From: Pseudomonas sp. JM0905a
Lineage (GTDB): Bacteria; Pseudomonadota; Gammaproteobacteria; Pseudomonadales; Pseudomonadaceae
Length of the DNA stretch: 64,000 bases
Assembly (NCBI RefSeq): GCF_014700075.1
Contig: NZ_JACXBU010000004.1
Span: forward strand, 1 to 64,000
Reading direction: 5' to 3'
Both the position numbers and the translations under genes were made by a program. The notes below the pieces were generated by a model. The model did no database searches and was not told the DNA's origin. It was given only the letters and a program-made list of their open reading frames with translations. Of the stretch, positions 34,040 to 42,777 are shown one piece after another; the first letter of the stretch is position 1; each line of letters opens with the position of its first letter.

Positions 34040-34851
34040 TCGGGCGTGGCGACCGGTTGCATCTGCAGTGCCTTCCAGCGTTCCAGGTTGCGCTGCAGCA
34101 GGGTTTCCGGCACTCCGGCGGCGACCAATTCTGTCATCTTTTTGGCCAACTGTCCGCGCAGCCAGGGATCGTTGCAGGCTGAGTTGTGGGACAGGGTCAG
34201 GTACAGACCTTCACTGGAAATCGGCGGTTCCAGGGCGACCAGATCGTCGGCCATGCCCAAGGTGTCGGCCAGCACCAGGCCGGGGTAGCGCTCATAGAGC
34301 ACATACTCGGTGCGCTCAAGCAGAAGCTTCTGGTAGGCCTGGGTCAGGCTGGGGACCTCCTCGAGCTTGAGGTTTTCCCTGGCAAACTGGTCGAAGGCTT
34401 GGCCGAAGCTGTTCTTCACCAAGGTGCCACCAGTGTGGCTGCGCAGGTCGTCCCAGCCGCTGTAGGGGAATGCCCGGTCGCGCTTCACCCAGACGACGCT
34501 TTGGGTTTCGAGGAAGGCCGGATGCACGTAGTCCATGGTTTCCAGGCGCGGAAGCGTGAGGAAGGCCCCAGCTATCAGATCGACCCGGCCGGTGCGGACT
34601 TCATCCTGAGCGCGGGACCAAGGGCCGGTGTAGAGGATTTCCACCTTCAGCCCGAGCTCCCTGGCGATCTGCTTGAGCAGGTCGGCATTGGCGCCTATCA
34701 GTTGCTTTGGGTTCTCCGGATCACGCCAGAGGTAGGGCGGGTACTCGGGATTGCCGGTGGCCACCAGGCGCTCGCACTTCCCGGCCGCGTGCCCGAGTCC
34801 GGGAAGCAGGCACAGCAGGAGGAGAAGGAACGAGCGGTGGAATCTTGGCAT
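34036..34851 (-). CDS. periplasmic substrate-binding protein (SBP_bac_3 family)
   Basis: This 271-residue protein has a cleaved signal peptide (residues 1-22, GLGHAAG). A family 3 solute-binding fold follows: ATGNPEYPPYLWRD, LIGANADLLKQIARELGLK, EVRTGRVDLIAGAFLTL and a C-terminal AKKMTELVAAGV. There is no ABC permease nearby. It is first in an operon with DUF4398 and OmpA-like lipoproteins, so it may sense or shuttle something at the envelope rather than feed an importer. Confidence 0.85.
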   Translation of the reverse strand: MPRFHRSFLLLLLCLLPGLGHAAGKCERLVATGNPEYPPYLWRDPENPKQLIGANADLLKQIARELGLKVEILYTGPWSRAQDEVRTGRVDLIAGAFLTLPRLETMDYVHPAFLETQSVVWVKRDRAFPYSGWDDLRSHTGGTLVKNSFGQAFDQFARENLKLEEVPSLTQAYQKLLLERTEYVLYERYPGLVLADTLGMADDLVALEPPISSEGLYLTLSHNSACNDPWLRGQLAKKMTELVAAGVPETLLQRNLERWKALQMQPVATPE

Positions 34852-34966
34852 CTGAGGTTTCCCGGACTGGACATTAGATTGGCCGCAGCGTGGGCGGCAT
34901 CGCCTGGAACGAGCTTCATGCTAGCGTACAGGCAGCATCTAGAACTATTCGTGATAAGGACAGGCC

Positions 34967-35896
34967 ATGAAGAAATTCATCATCGCAGTCGTCATGCTGC
35001 TGGCGGCTGCGGCGGCAACCCTCTACTTCTCCCCCGCTACGCTGACCGCCAGCGTGCGCCTGGTGGAACGCCAGCTCGCCGGCTTGTCGGAGCGGCAGGT
35101 CGCGCTGGGCGATCTTAGCATCCATTACTACGAGGGCGGCCCGGCCAAGGGCGAAACCATCGTGATGATTCACGGATTCGGCGCCAACAAGGACAACTGG
35201 CTGCGCTTCGCCCGCCACTTCACCCAACGCTATCACGTCATCGCCCTGGACCTGCCTGGCTTCGGCGAAAGCGACCGGCCCACCGGCAGCTACGACGTCG
35301 GCACCCAGGCAGAGCGCCTGGAGTCCTTCATCAAGACCTTGGAGCTGGGTAAGGTGCACCTGGTGGGTAACTCCATGGGCGGCCATATCGCGGGCCTCTT
35401 CGCAGCCCGCTACCCGCAGCAGGTGCGCAGCCTCGCGATGTTCGACAACGGCGGCATCACGGCGCCGAACAAGAGCGAACTGTTCCGCCTGATCGAAACC
35501 GGCCAGCCCAATCCGCTGGTGGTGCGCAGCGCCGGGGACTTCCAGCGCATGCTGGATTTCGTTTTCGTCGAGCCGCCGCCCCTGCCTGAGTCGGTGAAGT
35601 CCTACCTGGCCGAGCAGTCCATGGCCAATGAGGCTCACTACGACGAAGTCTTCCGCCAGCTTCGCGAACGTTATGTTCCGCTTGAGCCAGAACTGCCAAG
35701 AATCGACGCCCCTACCCTGCTGCTCTGGGGAGATCGCGACCGGGTGCTGGATGTGTCCAGCATCGAAGTGATGAAGCCGCTGCTGAAGAAGCCCAGCGTG
35801 GTGATCATGCGGGACTGCGGCCATGCGCCCATGATCGAGCGCCCCGAGGAAACCGCCCGCCACTATCAGGCCTTCCTCGACGCAAGCCGTGGCTGA
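34967..35896 (+). CDS. plaF: membrane-anchored alpha/beta-hydrolase, PlaF-like phospholipase A
   Basis: This 309-residue protein has an N-terminal membrane helix (residues 4-21) that anchors the catalytic domain toward the periplasm. The oxyanion segment is MIHGFGANKDNW, the nucleophile elbow is GNSMGG with S136, and D256/D258 in LLWGDRD and H286 in DCGHAPM complete the triad. These positions match P. aeruginosa PlaF (PA2949; S137, D258, H286, from memory), a dimeric phospholipase that remodels membrane lipids. AGGACAGGCC lies ahead of the ATG. The neighbouring etf genes are also as in that species. Confidence 0.85.
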   Translation: MKKFIIAVVMLLAAAAATLYFSPATLTASVRLVERQLAGLSERQVALGDLSIHYYEGGPAKGETIVMIHGFGANKDNWLRFARHFTQRYHVIALDLPGFGESDRPTGSYDVGTQAERLESFIKTLELGKVHLVGNSMGGHIAGLFAARYPQQVRSLAMFDNGGITAPNKSELFRLIETGQPNPLVVRSAGDFQRMLDFVFVEPPPLPESVKSYLAEQSMANEAHYDEVFRQLRERYVPLEPELPRIDAPTLLLWGDRDRVLDVSSIEVMKPLLKKPSVVIMRDCGHAPMIERPEETARHYQAFLDASRG

Positions 35897-35988
35897 ATGT
35901 AGCAGTTCGGGGTTCACTCCCCTGGCGCCGCTGTGAGTTGTCGGCGCGCCCTGCCAGCACGGACTCATCCAACTATCCAGGGCAATAA

Positions 35989-36014
35989 AAAACCCGCTCC
36001 GAGGAGCGGGTTTT
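35989..36014. terminator. bidirectional terminator between plaF and etfA
   Basis: AAAACCCGCTC and GAGCGGGTTTT form a perfect 11-bp stem with a 4-nt loop between convergent genes, with A and T runs on both sides. Confidence 0.92.
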
Positions 36015-36039
36015 CTGTACGGCTAGCCGGGAAGCGCTA

Positions 36040-36969
36040 TTACAGCAGCTTTTCCAGTTCCGGTACGGCTTCGAACAGGTCAGCCACCAGGCCGTAGTCA
36101 GCCACCTGGAAGATCGGGGCTTCTTCGTCCTTGTTGATCGCGACGATGACCTTGGAGTCCTTCATGCCAGCCAGGTGCTGGATGGCACCGGAGATGCCCA
36201 CGGCGATGTACAGCTGCGGGGCGACGATCTTGCCGGTCTGGCCGACCTGCATGTCGTTCGGCACGAAGCCTGCGTCGACCGCGGCACGGGAAGCACCGAC
36301 AGCCGCGCCCAGCTTGTCGGCCAGGGCGTACAGGTGCTTGAAGTTGTCACCGTTCTGCATGCCACGGCCGCCGGAGACGACGATCTTGGCTGCGGTCAGT
36401 TCCGGACGGTCGGACTTGGCCAGCTCTTCGCCAACGAAGGCGGACTTGCCGGCGTCGGATACGGTGCCCACAGCTTCAACGGCAGCGGAACCGCCTTCAG
36501 CGGCCGCGGCGTCGAAACCGGTAGTACGCACGGTGATCACCTTCACGGCAGCCGAGGACTGCACGGTGGCGATGGCGTTGCCGGCGTAGATCGGACGCTT
36601 GAAGGTGTCGGCGCTTTCAACGGCGATGATCTCGGAGATCTGGTCGACGTCCAGCAGCGCGGCCACGCGCGGCAGGAAGTTCTTGCCGTTGGTGGTGGCC
36701 GGGGCCAGCACGTGGCTGTAGCCCTTACCCAGCTCGGCGATCAGCGGAGCGACGTTTTCCGGCAGTTGGTGGGCGTAGGCAGCGTTGTCGGCTACCAGCA
36801 CCTTGGATACGCCAGCGATCTTGGCCGCGGCTTCGGCAGCAGCGCCTGCGCCCTGACCGGCAACCAGAACGTGGATGTCGCCACCGATCTTCTGAGCGGC
36901 GGTCACGGTGTTGAGGGTGGCGGCCGCCAGCGCGGCATTGGAGTGTTCAGCGATTACAAGGACGGCCAT
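36040..36969 (-). CDS. etfA: electron transfer flavoprotein alpha subunit
   Basis: This 309-residue FAD-binding subunit of ETF accepts electrons from acyl-CoA dehydrogenases and hands them to ETF-ubiquinone oxidoreductase. The C-terminal FAD domain shows [54 protein letters not shown] and [18 protein letters not shown], all diagnostic. It follows etfB by 1 nt. Besides beta-oxidation, it would serve AtuD and other dehydrogenases of the terpene pathway. Confidence 0.97.
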   Translation of the reverse strand: MAVLVIAEHSNAALAAATLNTVTAAQKIGGDIHVLVAGQGAGAAAEAAAKIAGVSKVLVADNAAYAHQLPENVAPLIAELGKGYSHVLAPATTNGKNFLPRVAALLDVDQISEIIAVESADTFKRPIYAGNAIATVQSSAAVKVITVRTTGFDAAAAEGGSAAVEAVGTVSDAGKSAFVGEELAKSDRPELTAAKIVVSGGRGMQNGDNFKHLYALADKLGAAVGASRAAVDAGFVPNDMQVGQTGKIVAPQLYIAVGISGAIQHLAGMKDSKVIVAINKDEEAPIFQVADYGLVADLFEAVPELEKLL

Positions 36970-36970
36970 C

Positions 36971-37720
36971 TCAGATCACCTTCGCTTCGTTCTTCAGTTT
37001 CTCGACCAGCTCGGCCACGGACTTGACCTTGATACCGGCCTGGCGGGCAGCCGGCGCTTCGACTTTCAGGGTCTTGACGGTGGAAGCGGTGGAAACACCC
37101 AGGGCGTCCGGGGTGACCACGTCCAGCGGCTTTTTCTTGGCCTTCATGATGTTCGGCAGCGACGCGTAGCGCGGCTCGTTCAGGCGCAGGTCGGTGGTGA
37201 CGATCGCCGGCAGGTTCAGCGCAACGGTCTGCAGACCACCGTCGATTTCGCGGGTGACGTTGACCTTGTCGCCAGCAACTTCAACCTTGGAGGCGAAGGT
37301 GCCCTGGGCATAGCCGGTCAGGGCGCCCAGCATCTGGCCGGTCTGGTTGTTGTCGCTATCGATGGCTTGCTTGCCGAGGATGACCAGTTGCGGCTGCTCC
37401 TTGTCGACCACAGCCTTCAGCAGCTTGGCGACGGCCAGGGAGTTCAGCTCGTCATTGGACTCGACCAGGATGGCGCGGTCTGCGCCCAGGGCCAGGGCAG
37501 TACGCAGCTGCTCTTGAGCGGTGTTCGGGCCGATGGTGACGACGACGATTTCACTCGCTACGCCTTTTTCTTTCAGACGGACGGCTTCTTCTACGGCAAT
37601 TTCGCAGAAGGGGTTCATCGACATCTTCACGTTGGCAAGGTCGACGCCGGAGTTGTCCGCCTTGACGCGGACCTTGACGTTGTAGTCGACCACTCGTTTG
37701 ACAGCTACAAGAACCTTCAT
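36971..37720 (-). CDS. etfB: electron transfer flavoprotein beta subunit
   Basis: This 249-residue AMP-binding subunit begins [20 protein letters not shown]. It carries the recognition loop for acyl-CoA dehydrogenases and the AMP-site region [25 protein letters not shown] lies before the ATG. It heads the etfBA operon, divergent from the ETF-QO gene across a 319-bp gap with a 26-bp inverted repeat and a PsrA-type box. Confidence 0.97.
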   Translation of the reverse strand: MKVLVAVKRVVDYNVKVRVKADNSGVDLANVKMSMNPFCEIAVEEAVRLKEKGVASEIVVVTIGPNTAQEQLRTALALGADRAILVESNDELNSLAVAKLLKAVVDKEQPQLVILGKQAIDSDNNQTGQMLGALTGYAQGTFASKVEVAGDKVNVTREIDGGLQTVALNLPAIVTTDLRLNEPRYASLPNIMKAKKKPLDVVTPDALGVSTASTVKTLKVEAPAARQAGIKVKSVAELVEKLKNEAKVI

Positions 37721-37836
37721 GGATTCCTCGTTACTCTCCGGTTAATAAGAATGTCGCCAAGACGAGCCTGGCCAGTGATGCAGGTCGGCCGGAACCGACT
37801 CTCAGCCCAGACAGCGAGCGCAAAACCGCCCGTATC

Positions 37837-37862
37837 TTGACCGGATCGCCTATTCCGGTCAA
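37837..37862. promoter_or_regulatory. inverted repeat TTGACCGG-N10-CCGGTCAA upstream of etfBA
   Basis: Perfect 8-bp arms surround a 10-bp spacer. Each arm contains TTGACC, a good -35 element, so a bound protein could block the etfBA promoter. I do not recognise the cognate regulator. Confidence 0.5.
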
Positions 37863-37922
37863 TACAGCAAAATGCCCCGCCATAAGCCGCAGAGCCTTAT
37901 CCTATCAGGGCTTCACAAAATT

Positions 37923-37936
37923 CAAACAAACGTTTG
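37923..37936. promoter_or_regulatory. PsrA-type box CAAAC-N4-GTTTG
   Basis: CAAACAAACGTTTG fits the PsrA consensus (C/G)AAAC-N2-4-GTTT(G/C) and ends 2 bp before the -35 of the ETF-QO promoter. PsrA is the fatty-acid-responsive repressor of beta-oxidation genes in Pseudomonas, so induction by long-chain fatty acids is expected. Confidence 0.75.
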
Positions 37937-37938
37937 TA

Positions 37939-37967
37939 TTGGACCCGCCACAGGCTCTGGATATAAT
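37939..37967 (+). promoter_or_regulatory. sigma-70 promoter TTGGAC-N17-TATAAT of the ETF-QO gene
   Basis: There is a consensus -10 and a five-of-six -35 with the optimal 17-bp spacer. The predicted start near 37974 gives a leader of about 65 nt. Confidence 0.85.
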
Positions 37968-38039
37968 GCGCCAGCTCAGGTCAGGGATCGAGCCTAGCCC
38001 TCCAACACAAAATATCGAAGAGCCTTGAGGAGATTGACT

Positions 38040-39704
38040 GTGGAACGCGAATACATGGAATTCGACGTCGTCATCGTCGGCGCTGGCCCTGCTGGCCTGT
38101 CCGCCGCGTGCCGACTGAAGCAGAAGGCCGCGGAAGCTGGTCAAGAGATCAGCGTATGCGTGGTCGAGAAGGGTTCCGAAGTGGGCGCCCACATTCTCTC
38201 TGGCGCCGTATTCGAACCGCGAGCCCTTAACGAACTCTTCCCTGACTGGAAAGAACTGGGCGCCCCGCTGAACACCCCGGTAACCCGCGACGACATCTAT
38301 ATGCTCAAGGATGCCGACTCCGCGATCAAGGTTCCCGATCTGTTCGTGCCCAAAACCATGCACAACGAGGGCAACTATATCATTTCCCTGGGCAATCTCT
38401 GCCGCTGGCTGGCCCAGCAGGCCGAAGGCCTGGGCGTTGAGATCTACCCGGGCTTCGCCGCCCAGGAAGCGCTGATCGACGAGAATGGCGTAGTACGTGG
38501 CATCATCACCGGCGACCTCGGCGTGGACCGTGAAGGCAACCCGAAAGAGGGTTACTACACCCCCGGCATGGAACTGCGCGCCAAATACACCCTGTTCGCC
38601 GAAGGCTGCCGTGGCCATATCGGCAAGCAGCTGATCAAGAAGTACAACCTGGACTCCGAAGCTGACGCCCAGCACTACGGCATCGGCATCAAGGAAATCT
38701 GGGACATCGACCCGGCCAAGCATCAGCCCGGCCTGGTAGTCCACACCGCCGGCTGGCCGATGGACATCGTGGGCACCGAGAACACCGGTGGCTCCTTCCT
38801 CTATCACCTGGAAAACAACCAGGTGGTCGTAGGCCTGATCATCGACCTGTCCTACGCCAACGCCTACCTGTCGCCCTTCGACGAATTCCAGCGCTACAAG
38901 CACCACCCGGTGATCAAGCAGTACCTGGAGGGCGGCAAGCGCGTCGCTTACGGCGCCCGCGCCATCTGCAAAGGCGGCCTGAACTCGCTGCCGAAAATGG
39001 TCTTCCCGGGCGGCGCGCTGATCGGCTGCGACCTGGGCACCCTGAACTTCGCCAAGATCAAGGGCAGCCACACCGCGATGAAGTCCGGCATGCTGGCCGC
39101 CGAATCCGTGGCCGCCGCCCTGGCCGCCGGCAAGGAAGGCGGTGACGAGCTGACCAACTATGTCGACGCCTTCAAATCCAGCTGGCTGTACGACGAACTG
39201 TTCCGCAGCCGTAACTTCGGCGCGGCCATTCACAAGTACGGTGCACTGGTAGGCGGTGCGTTCAACTACATCGACCAGAACTGGTTCGGCGGCAAACTCC
39301 CGTTCACCCTGCACGACAACAAGCCGGACTATGCCTGCCTGAAGCCGGCAGCCCAGTCCCAGCGCATCGACTATCCGAAGCCGGACGGCAAGATCAGCTT
39401 CGACAAGCTGAGCTCGGTATTCCTCTCCAACACCAACCATGAAGAGGAACAGCCCTGCCACCTGAAGCTGGCCGACGCGAGCATCCCGATCGCGAAGAAC
39501 CTGCCGTTGTACGATGAACCGGCACAGCGCTACTGCCCGGCAGGCGTGTACGAAGTGGTGACTCAGGAAGATGGCGCCAAGCGCTTCCAGATCAACGCCC
39601 AGAACTGCGTCCACTGCAAGACCTGCGACATCAAGGACCCGGCCCAGAACATCACCTGGGTAGCCCCGGAAGGCACCGGCGGCCCGAACTACCCCAACAT
39701 GTAA
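38040..39704 (+). CDS. electron transfer flavoprotein-ubiquinone oxidoreductase
   Basis: This 554-residue inner-membrane-associated flavoprotein passes electrons from ETF to ubiquinone. The FAD dinucleotide fold is VVIVGAGPAGLSAACRL. The membrane/quinone region includes GCDLGTLNFAKIKGSHTAMK. The C-terminal 4Fe-4S cluster ligands lie in RYCPAGVYEV and CVHCKTCDIKDP. I take the GTG at 38040 because AGGAG lies 8 nt upstream; an upstream TTG lacks one. It is divergent from etfBA and serves the same electron path. Confidence 0.96.
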   Translation: MEREYMEFDVVIVGAGPAGLSAACRLKQKAAEAGQEISVCVVEKGSEVGAHILSGAVFEPRALNELFPDWKELGAPLNTPVTRDDIYMLKDADSAIKVPDLFVPKTMHNEGNYIISLGNLCRWLAQQAEGLGVEIYPGFAAQEALIDENGVVRGIITGDLGVDREGNPKEGYYTPGMELRAKYTLFAEGCRGHIGKQLIKKYNLDSEADAQHYGIGIKEIWDIDPAKHQPGLVVHTAGWPMDIVGTENTGGSFLYHLENNQVVVGLIIDLSYANAYLSPFDEFQRYKHHPVIKQYLEGGKRVAYGARAICKGGLNSLPKMVFPGGALIGCDLGTLNFAKIKGSHTAMKSGMLAAESVAAALAAGKEGGDELTNYVDAFKSSWLYDELFRSRNFGAAIHKYGALVGGAFNYIDQNWFGGKLPFTLHDNKPDYACLKPAAQSQRIDYPKPDGKISFDKLSSVFLSNTNHEEEQPCHLKLADASIPIAKNLPLYDEPAQRYCPAGVYEVVTQEDGAKRFQINAQNCVHCKTCDIKDPAQNITWVAPEGTGGPNYPNM

Positions 39705-39714
39705 TGCAGGCACG

Positions 39715-39741
39715 AAAAAGGCTCCCTCGGGAGCCTTTTTT
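39715..39741. terminator. bidirectional terminator after the ETF-QO gene
   Basis: AAAAAGGCTCCC-TC-GGGAGCCTTTTT is a 12-bp stem with U and A runs between convergent genes. Confidence 0.92.
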
Positions 39742-39757
39742 CATGTCCGTCTTCCGG

Positions 39758-40327
39758 CTATTCCGGCAACGGCCCGATGGGGAAGAACTCCCCACCGCTC
39801 CACACACCAAGCCAGGTAATGCCATCGATCTCGCGAGGCTCTGCCAGCTCCACCAGCTGGTAGAAGACATTGCGATGGATCAGCGCTTCCAGGTTGGTGC
39901 GCACCAGCACATAGGGCGAGGGCTCCTGGGTTTCCGGGTCCAACTCGACCCGCAGCGGATGCACCGCACCCGCGACCACCTCGTCCTCCACATTGGTGAC
40001 GAAGCGCAGCTGCTGCTCCTCCCCTACCCCCTCGACCTGCAGTTGAACGGCCACGAAGGGTGCATCTTCTACCTGGATACCCACCTTCTCGACGGGCGTG
40101 ACCAGGAAATAGTCCGCGCCATCCTTGCGGATCACGCTGGAAAACAGCTTGACCATGGGCTTGCGGCCGATTGGCGTGCCCAGGTAGAACCAGGTGCCGT
40201 CCCGGGCGATGCGCATATCGATGTCACCGCAGAACGGCGGGTTCCACAAATGAACGGGCGCACCGCCGGGCTTGTCGCCCTTGGGTATCTGCGCCAGCAG
40301 GTCGCCGGCCTTGCCGGGATCGCTCAT
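39758..40327 (-). CDS. DUF1285 domain protein
   Basis: This 189-residue soluble protein has the DUF1285 pattern: HLWNPPFCGDIDMRIARDG, WFYLGTPIGRKPMVKLFSSV, DYFLVTPVEKVGIQVEDAPF and LVRTNLEALIHRNVFYQLVE. Structures of this family exist, but the function is unknown. It is 10 nt downstream of the DUF4823 lipoprotein gene, on the same strand, so the two are probably co-transcribed. Confidence 0.88.
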   Translation of the reverse strand: MSDPGKAGDLLAQIPKGDKPGGAPVHLWNPPFCGDIDMRIARDGTWFYLGTPIGRKPMVKLFSSVIRKDGADYFLVTPVEKVGIQVEDAPFVAVQLQVEGVGEEQQLRFVTNVEDEVVAGAVHPLRVELDPETQEPSPYVLVRTNLEALIHRNVFYQLVELAEPREIDGITWLGVWSGGEFFPIGPLPE

Positions 40328-40337
40328 TTCAATCTCC

Positions 40338-40940
40338 TCAACGACTCAATCCAATCAGGCTGCGAGCATACTCTTCCAGCGGCGGCCCGATCAGGTCTTC
40401 AGGCTTGGAGTCGTAGAACGTCAGAAAACCGCCACGATTACGGATTCGCGCGGAATCCACCAGGTAACGGGTATTGGTTTCAATCAGCATCAGCTGGATC
40501 ACGCCACGGTCGCGGCCAACGCGATCCAACGCCTCCTGATCTTCCCACTCCTCGACCGTGCCGATGCGGTCGTCGGCACTGGCGAAACGCGCATACAGCA
40601 GGTAGTGCGCACCAACCGCACGAGCCTGTCCCATGGCCTCTTCCAGGCCGGCCGGCCCCGCTGCGCGGCGCACCATGGGGAAGTATTCGACAAAGCCGTT
40701 GAAGGCTTCCTCGGCCACCACATTGGGCCGCGGATAAGCGGAACCAGGCGGTACGAAATAGCCCTGGGCGATGAAGATGAAGGAGTCAGGCTGCAGGCGC
40801 CACGGGCTGGCGCGGCGGGTTTCGCTGTGGTCGAGGAATCCGGCATCGCTCAGCTGTTCGCGGGTGCCTTCGGCCATGTCGCTGACCTTCATGCAGCCAG
40901 CCAGGCCGAGAAACGCCAGCAGCAGAATCAAACTACGCAT
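40338..40940 (-). CDS. DUF4823 family lipoprotein
   Basis: This 200-residue product has a short lipoprotein signal MRSLILLLAFLGLAGC (C16). The mature part has SFIFIAQGYFVPPG, ARAVGAHYLLYARFASADD, MLIETNTRYLVDSARI and FYDSKPEDLIGPPLEEYAR, matching DUF4823. It is predicted to sit in the periplasm on the outer membrane. No enzymatic motif is seen. Confidence 0.85.
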   Translation of the reverse strand: MRSLILLLAFLGLAGCMKVSDMAEGTREQLSDAGFLDHSETRRASPWRLQPDSFIFIAQGYFVPPGSAYPRPNVVAEEAFNGFVEYFPMVRRAAGPAGLEEAMGQARAVGAHYLLYARFASADDRIGTVEEWEDQEALDRVGRDRGVIQLMLIETNTRYLVDSARIRNRGGFLTFYDSKPEDLIGPPLEEYARSLIGLSR

Positions 40941-41006
40941 CGTGTGTCCTCCAGGCGCCGGCGACGAAAAACCGGCGGATAGAGAATCAATGCAGCTTCC
41001 GCGCCA

Positions 41007-41975
41007 TCAACCGCCAATGATCTTCATCACGGTGACGCCGCCTGAAAACGCGATGTCCTGTTTGTCCGCGAGAGCCTTGACCAGCAGTCGCTGCAACGCT
41101 GGCAGCGCTTCGTGCCGGGGCTTCTCCAACAGGTCGCCGACGTAGTGGCGATTGCTCGAGGAAAGGCAACCATGCAGCCACCCGGTGGAAGACAGGCGAA
41201 GGCGCGAACAGGTCCGGCAGAATGGCACGCTCTCGTTGGCGATCACCCCGAAGTAGCCCTCGCCCGGTACGCGATAGCGAATGGCCGTGGCATCCAGCGG
41301 CGCATCGGCCTGGACGAACTCATGACTGGTACGGATCAGCGCCAGCAACTCTTCCAACCCCACGAACTGCTGGTGGAAGGTGTTGGGATCACGAGCCAGG
41401 TGGCCCATGCGCATCAACTCGATGAAGCGCAGCTCGAAGCCACGCTCCAGGCAGTAGTCCAGCAGCGGCAGGACCTGGTCGAGGTTCTTGCCGCGCAGCG
41501 GAACCATGTTGATCTTGACCTTGAGGCCGGCCGCCTTCGCCTCGTCGAGCCCCTTGAGCACCGTGGCGAGGTCGCCGCCACGGGCGATGCTGCGGAACTC
41601 GTCGGCATTCAAGGTATCGAGTGAAATGTTCAGACGGCGGATGCCGCAGTCCAGCAGCAGCGGCAATTTGCGGGACAGCAGCTGACCATTGCTGGTGATG
41701 CTGATGTCATCGAGGCCGAGCTTGCTGACTTCGCGAAGGAAAGGATCGAGTTTGGGACTCACCAGCGGTTCGCCGCCGGTGATCCGCAGGCGTTCTATGC
41801 CGGCGGCTTCGATGAGGTAGGCCACGCCACGAACCATGGCCTCGGCGGAGAGTTCATCCTGTGCCGCCACCAGTCGTTTGCCGTCTGGCACACAATAAGT
41901 ACAGGCGTAGTTGCAGGCGGCAGTCAAACTGATTCGCAGGTTGCGGAAGCGCCTGCCTTGGCGGTCGACGATCAT
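41007..41975 (-). CDS. moaA: GTP 3',8-cyclase (molybdenum cofactor biosynthesis protein A)
   Basis: This 322-residue radical SAM enzyme starts the molybdopterin pathway. The SAM-cluster cysteines are in SLTAACNYACTYCVPDG, the SAM-binding GGEP in RLRITGGEPLV, and the second 4Fe-4S cluster ligands in FCRTCSRLRLSSTGWLHGC. The C-terminal Gly-Gly needed by MoaA is present (VMKIIGG). I start at ATG 41975 (MIVDRQGRRF), 6 nt after GGAG; readings 15 and 24 nt longer lack this. No other moa genes are near, so it may be one of several moaA copies. Confidence 0.92.
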   Translation of the reverse strand: MIVDRQGRRFRNLRISLTAACNYACTYCVPDGKRLVAAQDELSAEAMVRGVAYLIEAAGIERLRITGGEPLVSPKLDPFLREVSKLGLDDISITSNGQLLSRKLPLLLDCGIRRLNISLDTLNADEFRSIARGGDLATVLKGLDEAKAAGLKVKINMVPLRGKNLDQVLPLLDYCLERGFELRFIELMRMGHLARDPNTFHQQFVGLEELLALIRTSHEFVQADAPLDATAIRYRVPGEGYFGVIANESVPFCRTCSRLRLSSTGWLHGCLSSSNRHYVGDLLEKPRHEALPALQRLLVKALADKQDIAFSGGVTVMKIIGG

Positions 41976-42064
41976 GGGACGCTCCGGCATGTAGTACACC
42001 GGAGTATATCCCTGCGGCCCCTACAGCACATGTCCGAGACCGCGTTATAGGCGCACTGAATACG

Positions 42065-42703
42065 TCAGCCGGCGGGCGACTCGGCCTCGCGCTTGCGCTT
42101 GTTGCCCATGCGCACGCCGATGTCCATGAGGAACTGGAAGAAACCTTCCTGATCCTCCAGCACATTGCTCCAGAACGGTGAGTGGTAGAGCGCGACAGCG
42201 CCATGCACCAGAGCCCAGGCAGCGCAGTAATGGAAGTACGGAGGTACGTCTTCCAGCTTGCCTTCGGCAATACGACCCTTGATCAGGTGGGTGAGTCGCT
42301 CGAAGTTGGACGCGCGAATCTTGTGCAGCTGCTCGACCATCTCCGGAACCTGGCTGTTCTTCACCACCTTCTCTTCCAGGCGGTCGAACAGGCGATAGCG
42401 CTGCGGGTCACGCATGCGGAACTCGAAGTAGGCGCGCGACAGCGCCTCCTTGTCACGGTCCACATCCGCAGAATGGAACAGCGCGTTCAGGTCACGCTCG
42501 TAGTCGAGCATCAGGCGCAGATAGATCTCCGCCTTGGACTTGAAATGCTTGTAGATGGTGCCTTTGCCGATACCCACTGCGTCGGCGATCATCTCGACGG
42601 TAACGCTGTCTTCGCCCTCTTCGAGGAAGAGCTTCAGGGCGGTGTCGAGAATTTCCTGCTCGCGGCGGCGGAACTCACGGACTTTACGGGGTTCTTTCTG
42701 CAT
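42065..42703 (-). CDS. TetR-family transcriptional regulator
   Basis: This 212-residue protein has a TetR DNA-binding domain at residues 15-62 (ILDTALKLFLEEGEDSVTVE, MIADAVGIGKGTIYKHFKSK) and a helical ligand domain with CAAWALVHGAVALYHSPFW. It sits between moaA and a divergent PLP-fold gene, the PA2957-like position (from memory). The target and ligand are unknown. Confidence 0.92.
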   Translation of the reverse strand: MQKEPRKVREFRRREQEILDTALKLFLEEGEDSVTVEMIADAVGIGKGTIYKHFKSKAEIYLRLMLDYERDLNALFHSADVDRDKEALSRAYFEFRMRDPQRYRLFDRLEEKVVKNSQVPEMVEQLHKIRASNFERLTHLIKGRIAEGKLEDVPPYFHYCAAWALVHGAVALYHSPFWSNVLEDQEGFFQFLMDIGVRMGNKRKREAESPAG

Positions 42704-42777
42704 AAAGGGACTGTGGGGTCAAAAATCAAGCCGCGTATTATGCCTATCTGGCGTAAAAATGCACGGATCATCCGACT

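Larger units (their letters stand above)
37721..38039. promoter_or_regulatory. 319-bp divergent regulatory region of etfBA and the ETF-QO gene
   Basis: The gap holds no gene. It contains the repeat TTGACCGG-N10-CCGGTCAA (37837-37862), a PsrA-type box (37923-37936) and a sigma-70 promoter for the ETF-QO gene (37939-37967). On the minus strand TTGACC of the repeat is followed 17 bp later by CAAGAT, a weak candidate promoter for etfBA. Confidence 0.7.
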
